Shown in pieces: positions 1-11,709 of a stretch of DNA of 64,000 bases (positions within the stretch are counted from its first letter, which is position 1; the number at the start of each line of letters is the position of its first letter). A program made the position numbers and the translations under genes. Location: positions 868,001 to 932,000 of the forward strand of contig JAESUZ010000139.1 in the NCBI GenBank assembly GCA_017311185.1, written 5' to 3'. The stretch comes from Proteles cristata cristata. Lineage: Eukaryota; Chordata; Mammalia; Carnivora; Hyaenidae. Below the pieces are notes generated by a model, which saw nothing but the letters and a program-made list of their open reading frames with translations, made no database searches and was not told where the DNA came from.

Positions 1-289
1 AGCGTGAGTGGGAGTATGTGAAATCTAAACATAGGTGGACGTTGTCCCCGGGAACATCATTAGGGTCTGGTCATATTTCTACACCTAAAGCTAATTGCTG
101 TGAACAAGCGTATTTGCCTTGCTCGCCGTCCTTAGTAAATAAAAATGCACTTGCATAGTTTCAAAGGCATGCTTTGATTTCATAGCCTTGCATTTACTAC
201 TACTATAGCTAATACACTGCATACTTCCTTTTATCCTTTAAATGCTTTTTATGTCAATTAGGACTATTAATAACAACAGCTTCCATTAA

Positions 290-500
290 TTACACGGTTC
301 CTATGTGCCTGGCACTGTTAAATGCTTTGTATTTACTATCTCATTTAATTTCTTCTAAGACCCTATGAAATAGCTATTTTTAGCTCTACTCTCTGGATAC
401 AGAAACTGAGGACTAGAGAGCTTTGAATGACCCTGCTCACACTCACGCAAGCTTGTAAGGAAAAAGTAGATTTGAACCAAGATCTGTCTAAATCCAAAGC
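290..500 (-). repeat. MIR SINE relic
   Basis: Order of recognisable MIR blocks in reverse: ctatgtgcctggcactgtt, then atttaat...aagaccctatgaaatag, then actgagg...agag, then gaccctgctcac. Confidence 0.65.
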
Positions 501-504
501 TTAT

Positions 505-670
505 AGTTTTCCATTTTGGCTTTATGACACCCTTATGAAGTAATTAGGGAGGGTTTTATTAACCCCATTTTAAAGATGAAGAAATGGATTTGCCCAGTTT
601 CTGTGACTTACCTAAGAATTTTGGCACTAATCCTGCAACCCCATTCCACTTAACAATCTACCCCATCATC
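505..670 (-). repeat. Second MIR-like relic
   Basis: Reverse MIR blocks follow directly: ttattaaccccattttaaag, gatgaagaaatgg, then ctgtgacttacctaag. Confidence 0.45.
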
Positions 671-1740
671 TTTCCACGGTACCAGCCCCTACGTGCATGA
701 AGAGGAGAAGCCAGAATATTATAATCGGCTTTGAAACCAAAGTATAAGCAAGAATGCAATCCATGCGTTTTTGAATTGTTATTTGCTATGTGAGTAGCAT
801 CGCATCCAAATGTTAAAAATTCTACCCTTTACCCAATAGAGAATGCAGGTGCTTTGGACTCTTCAAAGCCAAGCTGAAAATGACCCACATCTGAGAAAAC
901 TCATGCCCTGGACTCTCTCAGTTTGCCTCCATGGATAGCCACCTTCTCTGAGCTTCCTCCATGTTTGTTAGTCATCCTAGTAAGTTGGGTAACATGTGTT
1001 CAAGCCGTGGTGCTTTGGCTTGCACAAAGACCCCCTGAGAACTACAGTCCTGATGTCACTTACCAGAAAGTCAAGGGTCATGATCTGTATTGTCATATCC
1101 TCGGGTTGCTCATGGATGAAATAATATTACTAAGTCCACCTGACTGCATTATGGGGACTAAAGGAGGCCGTGAACAAAACCGCCCATAGCATAGTACATT
1201 GCAAGGAGTCAATGAATACTAGCCAGCCAGAATTGTATTACATCACATTATATGATGTTATGTTATTAATAATGTGATATCATTATCTTATTATTACTAT
1301 TCATGAGGAGTTTGAGTATATTGAACTTAATTAAGGAGAGTATGACTAATCAGTATAGGCAATCGGATTTTTTCCTTAAAAAACTCTGAATTGGATCCTT
1401 TCTCAACCAAACAATGGTTTAAGAAAGGAAAAGGCAAGAGGTAGAATTATTCGCATAGCCCATTTGGGTCACGCTGTGCCTGTGATGTCTGAACGGATCA
1501 GGGGAAGAAGGCAAGGCTGAAAACCACCTACCTTTTATGTATGGGAGAGACAAGAGGCTTACACTATGAGGTTTATTTTGAGGACCTTTGCTTCTTTACT
1601 CACAGAATCCCTGCATATTCCATTTTTCTGTGATAAATTAAAAGCAGTGAGGCGCAGAGTAGACATGCCTTCCTGCAAGTCTGTGTATGAGCTGAAGGTG
1701 AGGAGGAAGGTTGAAGTGATTTCCATTTCCGCCACTGCAT
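671..1740. other. Intergenic, nothing recognised
   Basis: AT-rich, with no gene-like structure and no repeat I can name. The short open frames at 923-1189 and 1566-1751 have no family resemblance. Confidence 0.4.
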
Positions 1741-1754
1741 TAGATTTCTAAGGC

Positions 1755-2305
1755 TGCTGTAACGAATGACCACAAACCCGATGGCTCAAAACAGCAGAAA
1801 TTTACTGTCTCAGACTTCTGGAGGCCAAAAGTCTGAGAGCTATTCCACTAAGCCAAAAGCAAGGTGTCAGTAGGGTCGCATCCCCTCTAGGGGCTCAGGA
1901 GAGCATCCTTCCTTGCCTCTTCCAGTTCCTGGCTGTGCCATATTCCTTGGCTTGTGGCCACATCAGTCTGGCCTCTGCTTCCATGGCCATATTGCCTTGT
2001 CTCTTTCTGTGTGTGCCCGGTCTCCCTATGTCTCTCTCTTATAAGGACACAGGTCACTACATTTAGGGTCCACCTTGATATCCAGGATAGTCTCCCCATC
2101 TCAAGGACCCTATCTTCATTATATCTACAAAGTCCTTTTCTCTTCTCTTCTCTTCTCTTCTCTTCTCTTCTCTTCTCTTCTCTTCTCTTCTCTTCTCTTC
2201 TCTTCTCTTCTCTTCTCTTCTCTCTCTCCTCTCTCTCTCCTCTCCTCTCCTCTCTCTCTCTCCTCTCCTCTCCTCTCTCTCTCTCTCTTCTCTCTTCTCT
2301 TCTCT

Positions 2306-2364
<59 letters not shown>

Positions 2365-2435
2365 GTTAACACTCACAGGCTCCAGAGATCAGGATGCAAA
2401 TATTGTTTTGAGTTGGCGGGGGGGAATTGCATCTT
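1755..2435 (+). repeat. Old interspersed repeat interrupted by simple repeats
   Basis: The segment from gctgctgtaacgaatgaccac through cttctggaggccaaaagtctg, cttgcctcttccag and cttataaggacac to ctatcttcattatatctaca matches a common mammalian interspersed repeat whose class I cannot fix from memory (LTR or L1-related). Its 3' part has been replaced or expanded by pyrimidine and GT repeats at 2133-2362. Confidence 0.5.
2133..2362 (+). repeat. (TTCTC)n / (CT)n homopyrimidine tract plus (GT)16
   Basis: Positions 2133-2330 contain no purine on the + strand (198 nt), first as TTCTC units and then CT-rich. An alternating GT run of about 32 nt follows. Confidence 0.95.
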
Positions 2436-2650
2436 GAGCCTCCCACAACCACTTTTTCTGCTAAACTCTGCACCCAGATCTGGTTATACCAACTTCACCA
2501 GATTCAAAAGGGAAGATTTTGGAAATGTTCCTGCCTCGACTACTCTTCTTGACTTTGAAGAGATTTTTCCCCAGACCTCCACACAACAGCTTCAGATACT
2601 AGAACAATCTGATCTTATTCAATCCATTTCAAGTCAACAAATGAGAACCA

Positions 2651-2885
2651 GGGGCGCCTGGGGGGCTCAGTCGGTTAAGCGTCCGACTTCTGCTCAGGTC
2701 ATGATCTCACGGTTTGTGGGTTCGAGCCCCGCGTCGGGCTCTGTGCTGACTGCCAGCTCAGAGCCTGGAGCCTGTTTCAGTCTGTGACTCCCTCTCTCTC
2801 TGACCCTCCTTGCTCACACTGTCTCTCTCTCTCTCTCCTAGAAATGAATAAAAACATTAAAAAAATTTTTTTTAATTTTTTTAAA
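2651..2885 (+). repeat. SINEC_Fc-type SINE
   Basis: Head ggggcgcctgg, A box ctcagtcgg, B box ggttcgagcccc, body with gactgccagctcag, CT tract, AATAAAAAC tail. It belongs to the tgccagctcag / cagtctgtgactccc subgroup. Confidence 0.9.
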
Positions 2886-3490
2886 TGCTCCTTGGTATTT
2901 GTGTTAGGATTATGTTAAATTTGTAAATGAACTTAGAGAGAACTGACATCTTGATCAAGTTGAAACATGCCAAGAACAAGGCATGTTAATTCCTTTTGTT
3001 CAAATTATCGACAGATAATTTGGATCTGGCGTCCTCTCTTAGGCATTTACTTAGGTATCTTAGCTAATACGAAGCTCCCCATTGTACAGCCAGACCATAC
3101 ATGCTTTGCAGACTCAGAGGAAAGGGAGAGACAGACGACTGGATTTACAAGAGAAGGCTTTGGGCTGAATAGAGACTGGAATCATGCGTCCTGAAGGTTG
3201 TGTACAGGATTTGGGTGAGGTGGTAAAGAAGAGGAGGGGATCCCGGTGAGGGGCAGGCAGGCAAAGCTCAGGGGTGGACGGAGGGTGACCTGTCTCAGGA
3301 CAGAAAGCCCCCATCCAGACTCTTAGCTGGAATAATGGGAAAGACACCACCTCGCAGTTGTGTCTCAGTGTTAATAGCTCCCAGATCCTCGTTATATACT
3401 ATTAAAATTATATTAATGAACACCAACTAGATTTCCAGATACTGGAATGGTAATTTCTGCAAGTTATTGCCTTTTCTGGGAATGATCTAG
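2886..3490. other. Intergenic, nothing recognised
   Basis: No exon-like structure or nameable repeat was seen. Confidence 0.35.
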
Positions 3491-3493
3491 AGC

Positions 3494-4010
3494 GGTGTTA
3501 TCCAATACAGTAGCTACTAGTCACATGTGGTTATCGAGCCCTTCGGTGACTAATGCACCTAAGGAATTGAATTTCTTTTGTTTTTAACAAGATTTTTTAA
3601 AGTTTGTTTTTATTTTGAGAGAGAGATAAGCGAGCAAGCAGGGGAGGGCCAGAGAGACAGACAGAATCCCAAGCAGGCTGATGCCGGGCTCCAAACGACA
3701 AACCGTGAGATCATGACCTGAGCCAAAATCAAGGGTCAGACGCTTAACTGACTGAGCCACCCAGGCACCCGTGGAGCTGAGTTTCTGATTTTATTTCATT
3801 TTAAGCAGTGTGAGCTACTTTTCCATCGAACCCAAACTTTATTGTTCAGAGGAGGACTACATTTTACTCCGATGATACCAGCCTGTAAGGTATCATTGTT
3901 GCCTTGCAACATGTGTGTCCATTTTACTTTTTAAAATGTGGCTACTAGAAAATTTTAAATTACATGTATGGCTCATATTGCATTTCCCTTTGACAGCACT
4001 GGTCTAGAGC
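3494..4010. mobile_element. Old DNA transposon relic (hAT-like), split by a SINE
   Basis: The ends read ggtgttatccaatacagtagc and, after the SINE, aaaatgtggctactagaaa...tgacagcactg, the two halves of a common mammalian non-autonomous DNA element. A possible 7-8 bp duplication tctagag flanks it (before 3494 and at about 4002-4008). Confidence 0.5.
3585..3770 (-). repeat. SINEC_Fc-type SINE, inside the DNA transposon
   Basis: In reverse it reads gggtgcctgggtggctcagtc, A/B-box region, cttttgattttgagagag; the tail is diverged. One of only three minus-strand copies in the window. Confidence 0.85.
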
Positions 4011-4363
4011 CTCACGACTCAGTGTGGTCAGCAACATGTGGGAGTTATCCCAGACCTTCAGACTCTGCTAGTTTACAAGGATCCCGGGCAGGGAAGGGGT
4101 GGAGGGAGCCGGGGGGAGAGGTTCTTCTGTCCAGGAACAGAGCTCTGGTTTGGAAGACTCAGAAGACATCCAGGCCCCTGGTAGGTACCCCAGAGTGGCC
4201 GCCATCCTTCTGGGGGTGGCAAGAGGAGGCGGGGGGTGGGCAGCAGAGAGGTCCCTACCTGCCACTGTGATGTCACAGAGAAAACCTCTTGTGTCAGCCA
4301 GCCCCGCCCACCCTGGGCCGCAGGATATCCTTCCCATCTCCTCTGGCCCACCTCACACCACCT

Positions 4364-4377
4364 CCCCCCTCTGCTGG
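4364..4377 (-). promoter_or_regulatory. Weak CTCF-like motif
   Basis: Minus strand CCAGCAGAGGGGG resembles the CTCF core with one mismatch at an important C position. Its orientation is the same as the site near 56.3 kb. Tentative. Confidence 0.25.
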
Positions 4378-4535
4378 CAAGAGGGGACCTGTTTCATCTT
4401 CACACCAGAAACTCATTCCGTGCAACTGAGCAGAAGAGAAGCTGAAACACCTTTGCCTCAGAGCGTCAAAGTGAATGAGCAAACCCTCGCCACTGACTCA
4501 AAATGTTTGCCTCACCCAGAAGGTAGGTACCAGCT

Positions 4536-4645
4536 TTTTTTTTTCACTTTTATTTAAACCCAGTTCGTTAACGTACAGTCATTCAACAATTCCATACAAC
4601 CCCCCCTCCCCCCGTCCTCGTCACAACAAGACTTTTGAAATCTCA
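4536..4645 (-). mobile_element. L1 3' UTR fragment
   Basis: T-run followed by tttatttaaacccagttcg, gttaacgtacag and gattcaaca-like sequence, the antisense of carnivore L1 3' UTR. The T-run is the poly(A) tail. Confidence 0.45.
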
Positions 4646-5849
4646 CGACTCTCTCCTGCATCATACACTTCACGGTGGATTTGTAATACAGCTTATAAAA
4701 ATTCACTGCCTTGTTTCACATGCTCACGGTAAGGAGCTTGAGAACACACCGTAGGGTTGTACGAAACAGAATCGAAATGTGTTACACCAGTCCCATTTTC
4801 ATTGATAAACCTGGCGATGTCCATACCTGGGCCTTTGTTTTTTTCCTCTTCTTCCACTACACTTCCCTTTCCTCCTTCTCTGCCTCTTCATCTTACTTTT
4901 CCTCGCTGCTCCCAGGACTGCTTAGAACCCTCTAGTTCTCCTTTACCCTCTCCCATCTGTGTGATTCCCACTGCCAAAATCCAGTTCCTCGTAGCGGAGG
5001 CAACACAGAACTGAACTGAAAGAGCAGATAGTAAGTTCTCTGCCAGAGAAAGGTGAGGCATCCCCATGGTCCTGCTGGTAGTGAGCTCTGACCTGGAATC
5101 TTCTGGAACTAAGGGGAGCACAACCTTAGTTGGGCTCTCTCTGGTCTCAGGGAACCTGGGAGAATCCGCAGGGATCCTTCCAGATCCAGAAAGATCCTCA
5201 CAGTCAGCAATCGATGTCTTGGCTCGTTTAGGAGAACTCACATCTGGAAACGTCTTCCCTCCCATCTGAGATAGGTGGGAACTGCCAACTTTCAGCCCAG
5301 ACGGTTACTAAGAAAGCAAATGTGGTTCATTCTCATACTCCTTGCCTTTCTCGGGAGAGAAAAATGAAGCTTCCAATTCGCCAGACAAATGAAACCCACA
5401 CCCGCTTGCACGCACACAGAGCAGAATGGAGTGCCCTTCAGTGGCTGGGTATTAGGGCTCTCAAAAGAAAGGATAGCAACCCAAAATGAATAGTTCCTAA
5501 ATAGGAGAACCCACAGAAATGGATAAGAACAAAATAGAAAAAGCCAGGCAGGGTCAATTTTATTGATTCTTGATTTAGGAGACAGAGGGAATATGGGAGA
5601 GTGTATCAGTGTTATCTCTGAAGTATAACACAGTCCATTGATCGCATCCTTCTGCGTGAGTTTCCATAATCTGTCGTGGAATCCGTGTGTTTTATTAAAG
5701 TGTGTGCGCCTCCCCTTCACAGAGGGGTAGCCTGGGGATGAAACAAGAGGCTTTGAGTACTAATGCCAGCGTTGATGCCAGCGTTGCGGCCTGGAGCAAG
5801 TCAAACGCTCCCTCTAGAATTGTTAGGGTAAAAAGGAGGGTGTCTGTGC
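4646..5849. other. Intergenic, nothing recognised
   Basis: No repeat or gene recognised before the CpG island. Confidence 0.35.
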
Positions 5850-6720
5850 GGAGCCGAGCCAGGCGTCCGCAGGCGGTCGGTTCCCTTCCCCTCCCTCCAC
5901 ACCTCCACCCTGCCTCTGGGGCTTCGCAGCGCGGCTCTCCTGAGTTACTTGGGAACCACTCGGGTAGGTTATGTAACGTGGCCAAAGTCGTGAGTGCAGG
6001 CGCGGTGGAGGGGCGACGAGAACCCAGAGCGGCTGAGGCGTCGCGGTCTCCAAGCTCCCCTCGCGCGCCCGCGGAGTGAGGCAGACACAGTGCTACTTTA
6101 GAACGGCAGCCGGGCACCTGCACCTTTAGGGGAGGGCGGGGGCTGGGAGGCGCCGGACTCTGGGCTCCTCGCGGCCCGAACCCCCTGACCCTCAGGCCCG
6201 GCCCCCCTCCCGCCCGTCCCGCCGGCCCCGGCCTCGGGAGGGCCCGGGACGCCGCGCTCGGCCGACGCCGCAGCCCGGAGCGGAAGAGGGACGCCAGGCC
6301 CCGCCCCACGCGCTCCCGGCCCCGCGCTCCGCCGCCGGGGCGGGGCCTCGCCGCACAGTTCAAAACAGGCCCCGGCGCGTCGCCATGGCAACGCGCGCCC
6401 GCCGCCGGGCGACCGCCCAGCCGTAGTAAAGCGGAGGCTGGGGTGTTACTCATCCAGGGAGGGGGGCGGAGGGGGGGCCCGGCGGGGACTCGGCCGCGCT
6501 CGGACACCGCGGCTGCAGGGGGGAGGGAGGGAGAGCAGAGAAAGGAGGGACCAGGGAGCTGCGCGCGGAGTGCAAATGCGGCGGCCCGGATCCGAGCCCT
6601 GAGCACCCCGGGGAGGCCGCCCCGCTGCGCCCGCGGCCCCCCTGAGCCCCCAGCCCCAGCAGCGCCAGGGCTCGGTCGCCCGCGTGAGCGATTGCTCCAC
6701 AGGATGTGCAGATGCGGCTG
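5850..6720. promoter_or_regulatory. CpG island, candidate distal GSG1 promoter
   Basis: CpG-dense, very GC-rich block, with its core about 6120-6670, standing out from AT-rich flanks. It includes an RFX X-box at 6379-6392 and a G-run cluster at 6458-6488 able to form a G-quadruplex. Long open frames here are composition artefacts. It is 7.7 kb upstream of the GSG1 ATG. Assignment to GSG1 rests only on position and the X-box; it could serve an unannotated non-coding RNA. Confidence 0.6.
6379..6392. promoter_or_regulatory. RFX X-box motif
   Basis: GTCGCCATGGCAAC matches the imperfect palindrome bound by RFX factors (GTnRCC, 0-3 bases, RGYAAC), with both half-sites essentially intact. It lies within the CpG island. 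RFX2 drives many spermatid genes, which fits a nearby testis gene, but occupancy is unknown. Confidence 0.5.
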
Positions 6721-9700
6721 CCCGTCTGATTCACTCCAGCTGCTCAGGGCATGGAAGAAAGGCCGCTTCCTCTCCTGGAAATGACTGCATTAGCAAAAGC
6801 CCTCTAACAATTCCACCAACAGCGGAAAGGGAAAGGCCACAAAGACGAGAGGCCCCAAAATGCTTTTCTTGGGCCCTTCCCACTGAACATAAGTAGAAGT
6901 GTTCCCAGAACTGAGCTGGGCACCCATGTTAGAAAGAAAGGAGTCGTTTTTATCCCACACGCCCCCGTTCTGGGGCCATGTGGACATTAAACACTTGCAG
7001 TTTAGTTACATGGGTTAATATTTTGGACACTCAGCATGCGCATCTTGGTGGCATTACTCTTCCCTTCTGGGCTGGGAGGCAGATCAAATGTCCTGTGCGA
7101 AGCCCTTCCTTGTTTCATCAGCGATTGAGCCAAACGTGAGCCGGTGAACTAAAAACGGCAGAGCTGTGAAGTCTCAGATGGTGCAAGATATGTCGTCCAA
7201 ATGGGTCCCAATCACTAGGGAATCACGGAGCTTGGGAAAGGACAGGGCATTTCCAGTCCGTCACTGGCTTTTAAGCAATCTGTTTGTCCCCTGGTATCTG
7301 TGGACTAAAGATAATACTCGTTCATGAGATCATTGCTGTTTTCTGGGCTTTGCTCATCAAAAAGCAGGAATGTTTCCACAGGTGGGAGGAAATGTACTGG
7401 CAGAGGATCTGATCGATGTAACTATGGGTGTATCCGTGTAGAAAGTCACAGGGTGTGTCTGTGGGCCTGTGGACCTTCTACCTTCTGACTGTTCTTCTGT
7501 ATGGGAATCAGGAGGATCCCAGTGTCCCTTAACAACAGAAGACTCTTTGGGACACTTTCCTTTATTCACATCTCCTCTTCCCGCATAGGCTTCCTCACTG
7601 TATTCTGAGCCTGGTTTCCATTACAAACCTCATTCATTCATTCCTGGATGTTAGAAAGTGCTGGGCTCTGTGGATCAACAATGAATAAAACACAGCTAGC
7701 TGGTCCTGTCTCCAGCAACTGAAAGTCAGGCGAGCATGTTATGAGCTGCTCCTCTCAGTATGCACAGTAGAGCATGCAGGAACAAAGAAGGGGTGGGGGG
7801 GAGGAGCGCAGGTAGATCGGAGCCAGAAACACTTTACATTCCACTCTACCTTTTTGTCTGCTGAGCAACAGCAAGGGAGTAGTTAATGGGGCCTGGCTCA
7901 GATATCTGACTCCTGGGCAAAGGACAGAGATACTACTACCAAGGAGGGCAGAGGAACCTATCTTGGGAGAAGATGCCACTATCGATGATAACGGGGGGTA
8001 GGGGGGCAGACAAAATGGGATTTGCCACTGGGCTTTGCCTCAGGCAAGCGATATGCTATGCAGCTTTCTCTGGCTCGGCGTTCCTATCCATTGTTTTAAT
8101 CATTTCTAATGGACGGTGTATTCACAAAGGAGTAAGGTGGATTCCTGTTTACAGAGTTTGTGGGGGTGTCCCCCAAACCATGGTTTCCCTTTGTGTATAC
8201 TTAATATGGTTGTGTACAGTGCAGGGAACGGGGACTGAGGACCTCAGCGAGGATAGGTTAGTCCCAACCCTTGGCTTTGTGATGTCACAAATGCTGAGTC
8301 ACATATACACCCCCATGGGGATCGTCCTGACATGGTAACAGTCCAACATACCGAAGTTAAATACTGTTTTGGGATATGGAATCTTTGTGTCTGCCCTGAG
8401 TCATAGCTTCTGAGCCCAACCTAATTATAGTCATGTTGCATTGACTAGCAATGACTTTTTTCTCTTCTGAGAGAGGAAAGAGAAGAAGAAAAATATATTA
8501 ACATGCCTAAATTATAATGAAAGGAAGTGAGTGGGCTGCCAGGCAGAGCAACTCCTGTTCCATCAAAAAGGGGAAATTAGACATCATGGCACAGGGTCCT
8601 CGGGGAGGGAGGGTGTCGAGATGGATCACAGATAGCAGCCAGCCCAGCCATGCAAAAAGCCAGCCTCCTAAGGGGTAGATTCAGGCTTTGGGGAGGCCTA
8701 AAATAATGGAACTTTGGAGGCTCTCTTTAAGAAAAATCGTACAAAATGACAAGTGTGTAACGGTCTTGGAAGGGGCCCGAGTAAGCGAGAGACCCTCAAA
8801 GCCAATGTGTCTCTGGCTTCACTCAATCTACCCCTGGGCCTCCTCACATAACCTCAAGCTTGTGCCATTCCCATCCCCTTTTCCTTGGAGAAGGCACATT
8901 TCAGGCTCTGAAGGCAGAGGGGGTGTGGTTTCTGAGCAGAGGCAATAAAAACCAAAGACCTCAGACGGTGCCAAACAGTGACTCAAGCTGGATATGAGAA
9001 GTGTCTGCAAGTATTTGAAGGGTGTAAGCACAGAGCGGGGGGGAAAAGAATTGTTCACTGTTCTGGGGTGGAAAAAGGAACGGGGATACGATTCAGTAAA
9101 GAAGAATGTGCACAAAACTCATCAGGAAACATTGGCGAACTCTATTTTCTGATACTGTGGGGTTGTATTTCCCCTGGGAAGTATTTGAGGATCTATTGAG
9201 TCACTGAAACTGGAACTGGCCACAAAAAAATGTGCTACAGGAAACAATCCTGCAAGCCGTCCTCGAGGGAGGGCAGTTGTGTGTTCCCAGAGTTCGTTCT
9301 GAGCCCTGAATTCCAAAAGGCTGACACAGGGCATTCTATAGATTAGTGAGGAGGGAGGAGGCCAAGAGAAGAAGAAGAAGAAGAAAAAAAAAAAAGCCAT
9401 CCCACAGGGAGGAGCCACCACCGGCTCCCTCTCCGGAGGACTGGAGCCCGGGGCCGAAGAGGAAAAGTATGAGGAGACAGCGCCACCCAGCGTCAGGCCA
9501 AAAGCTGTAAAAGAAAGAGAAGAAGAAACGTGAAAAGTGACCACAAAATTCCTCCTCCCTTCTCCCAAAGGAGAGGGAGCTCTTGCTACAGTGAACAAAG
9601 GGTCCTTTGGGTGAAACGGGGAATCACGCCTGGGCATAAGTGCATGCGTGTCAAATGTGCTGTTACATCAGTCCTAGAAGAGCAGGAAGCAAGATCCGGA

Positions 9701-10080
9701 GAGACTCAATCAGGCTACAATCTGGACTCATTCAGTCCGAGGGGAACCTGCCTTTGATTCCCCAGACTGACTGCACAAATACAGAAGAGGAAAACTGCGA
9801 CTTGGTTGGTGGCAAATCTGGAAGAAGTGGGGGAGGGCCAGGGCAGAATGCAAAGGGGTTCATTAAACCTAAGCCCCAAAATGAATCAAACGGGTATTAC
9901 TTTACGGTACATTCATTCCCCGGCTGTAGACTTTCCAGTCTGTTCGGCCTTTTGTTCGTTGTAAGGTTGACATGATAACTTCCAAGCTCCTTACATGTGG
10001 AACCAGAAACCAGAAGCCCATCCCTGGGTATATATGAAGAGCTTTCTAAACTTGGAGGTTCCTGGACCTCAGCCCTACTG
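6721..10080. other. Intergenic or GSG1 5' region, mostly unrecognised
   Basis: No coding exon or SINE was found. There is an A/GAA-rich run at 9367-9396. A CRE-like TGATGTCA followed by an AP-1-like TGAGTCA lies at 8280-8301. A distal non-coding GSG1 exon could lie here or in the island, but I cannot place one. Confidence 0.35.
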
Positions 10081-10084
10081 TGCA

Positions 10085-10176
10085 ATCTCAGGATGGGGCC
10101 CAGGAACCTGATATCTTTCCATTTCCAAGGTTGTTCTGATGCTCCATCAGAACTGAGAACCACTGCTCTCCAATAA
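10085..10176 (-). mobile_element. MER5A-type hAT relic (fragment)
   Basis: The right end reads catcagaactgagaaccactg, the reverse of the MER5 terminus, with diverged sequence before it. Confidence 0.4.
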
Positions 10177-10190
10177 AGGAGTGGCCTTTG

Positions 10191-10401
10191 TGGGGCGCCT
10201 GCGTGGCTCAGCCGGTTAAGCCTCTGACTTCGGCTCAGGTCATAATTTCGTGGTTGGATGGGTTCGAGCCCTGCGTTGATCTCTGTGCTGACTGACAGCT
10301 CGGAGCCTGGAGCCTGCTTCAGATTCTGTGTCTCCCTCTCTCTGCCCCTCCCCCTCTCATGCTCCTCTCTCTCTCTCTCAAAAAAAAAGAAAAAGAAAAG
10401 A
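10191..10401 (+). repeat. SINEC_Fc-type SINE
   Basis: Full-length copy with target duplication aaggagtggcctttg on both sides (before 10191 and at about 10403-10417). Confidence 0.92.
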
Positions 10402-11465
10402 AAAGGAGTGGCCTTTGAGGACTGTACAATCAAGCCAGCAATCATGTGCCATAGAAAGCATCACGAGAGGCGTGTAGTGTGGAAGGACAGAGAGGAGAGG
10501 TCTGTGCTTTGAGAGAACAGAAACATTTTCCAAGAATGAGTGACTTCAGCACTGATCTTGATAAGAGGCAGGTCGCCAGGTAAAAAGAGACTGAAGACAT
10601 TCCAGGTAGAAGCGCGACACCTGCAAAGGCACACGGGATGGAAGTGCGGGGTCTGGGGTATTCGGAGAATCGAAAGCAGCAGCAGAACGTGTTTCGTTCT
10701 TGTCGTCCCAATTAATTGGTACAATTTTTGCAGACGGAAAGATTTCCTGGTTTTTAGGTGATTGGCTGCAAGAAGATAGGCAATCCACCCCTTCATCATT
10801 TGTCAAGTTACTTTTTAAAGTTTTAGAACCCCTTTTAAAAAAATAAAGATTTTCATTCCTCTGTCTGATGATTGGGAGAGAAATGGTAAACAGACAAAGC
10901 ATAAACAAACGTAGAAATGGTAAACAGAAATGGCTGACCTTGGCAACCATTTCTCTCCAGATCTCTACCCCATCTGCAGCTTTGCCCCCAACCCCCATCC
11001 AGTGTACTATCTCAGTGCCCTGTGTGGACCGTTAATAATCCTCACTAATGATGCCAACTGGCCACCCGTGACACAGGGAAAATCTTTCATACCCATGGGT
11101 CTATGAGGCCTGACACTGCAGGTAATAGAGCTCATTAAAGGGATGGAAAGCCCCACGCAAGGGGATGGGAGCTTTTGTAGTAATGGTGACCTGTAATATT
11201 TTCTGTGTCTCCCATTGAAATCAAGCCCAGTCGAGTCCCACCAGCTACCTAGGGAATGGCAGCCAGATGGAAACTGGATCTTCACTTACTTTTTAAAGAA
11301 ACTTCCCTCTGCGAAGGCAGGTCCTTGCTTCTTTGTGCTTAATCCGGATCCCTGTTGGCAAGCTCTCCTGTGTAATCTTCCAGAACAGCTGGGTCATGAT
11401 TGCATTGTCAATTATTAAATGCCCAAGTTCACTGCAAGGCAGTGTTTAATCATGAGGCACTCCAT

Positions 11466-11691
11466 GGGGCGCCTGGGTGGCTTAGTCGGTTAAGCGTCCG
11501 ACTTTCGCTTAGGTCATGATCTCGCGGTTCGTGGGTTCAGGCCCCGCGTCGGGCTCTGTGCTGACTGCCAGCTCAGAGCCTGGAGCCTGTTTCAGTCTGT
11601 GACTCCCTCTCTCTCTGACCCTCCCCTGTTCACGCTGTCTCTCTCTCTCTCTCCTAGAAATAAATAAAAAACATTTAAAAAAATTTAAAAA
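11466..11691 (+). repeat. SINEC_Fc-type SINE, young subgroup
   Basis: cttagtcggttaagcgtccg head with the tttcgcttagg and tgccagctcag variants. Target duplication aatcatgaggcactcca on both sides with no mismatch. Confidence 0.95.
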
Positions 11692-11709
11692 AAATCATGA
11701 GGCACTCCA

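Noticed and set aside
1887..2437. Several frames of 83-161 codons
   Set aside because: They translate the CT and GT simple repeats.
5695..6606. 303-codon open frame on the minus strand
   Set aside because: It coincides with a CpG island; its Arg/Pro/Gly/Ala-rich translation has no domain and overlapping frames on both strands are equally open.
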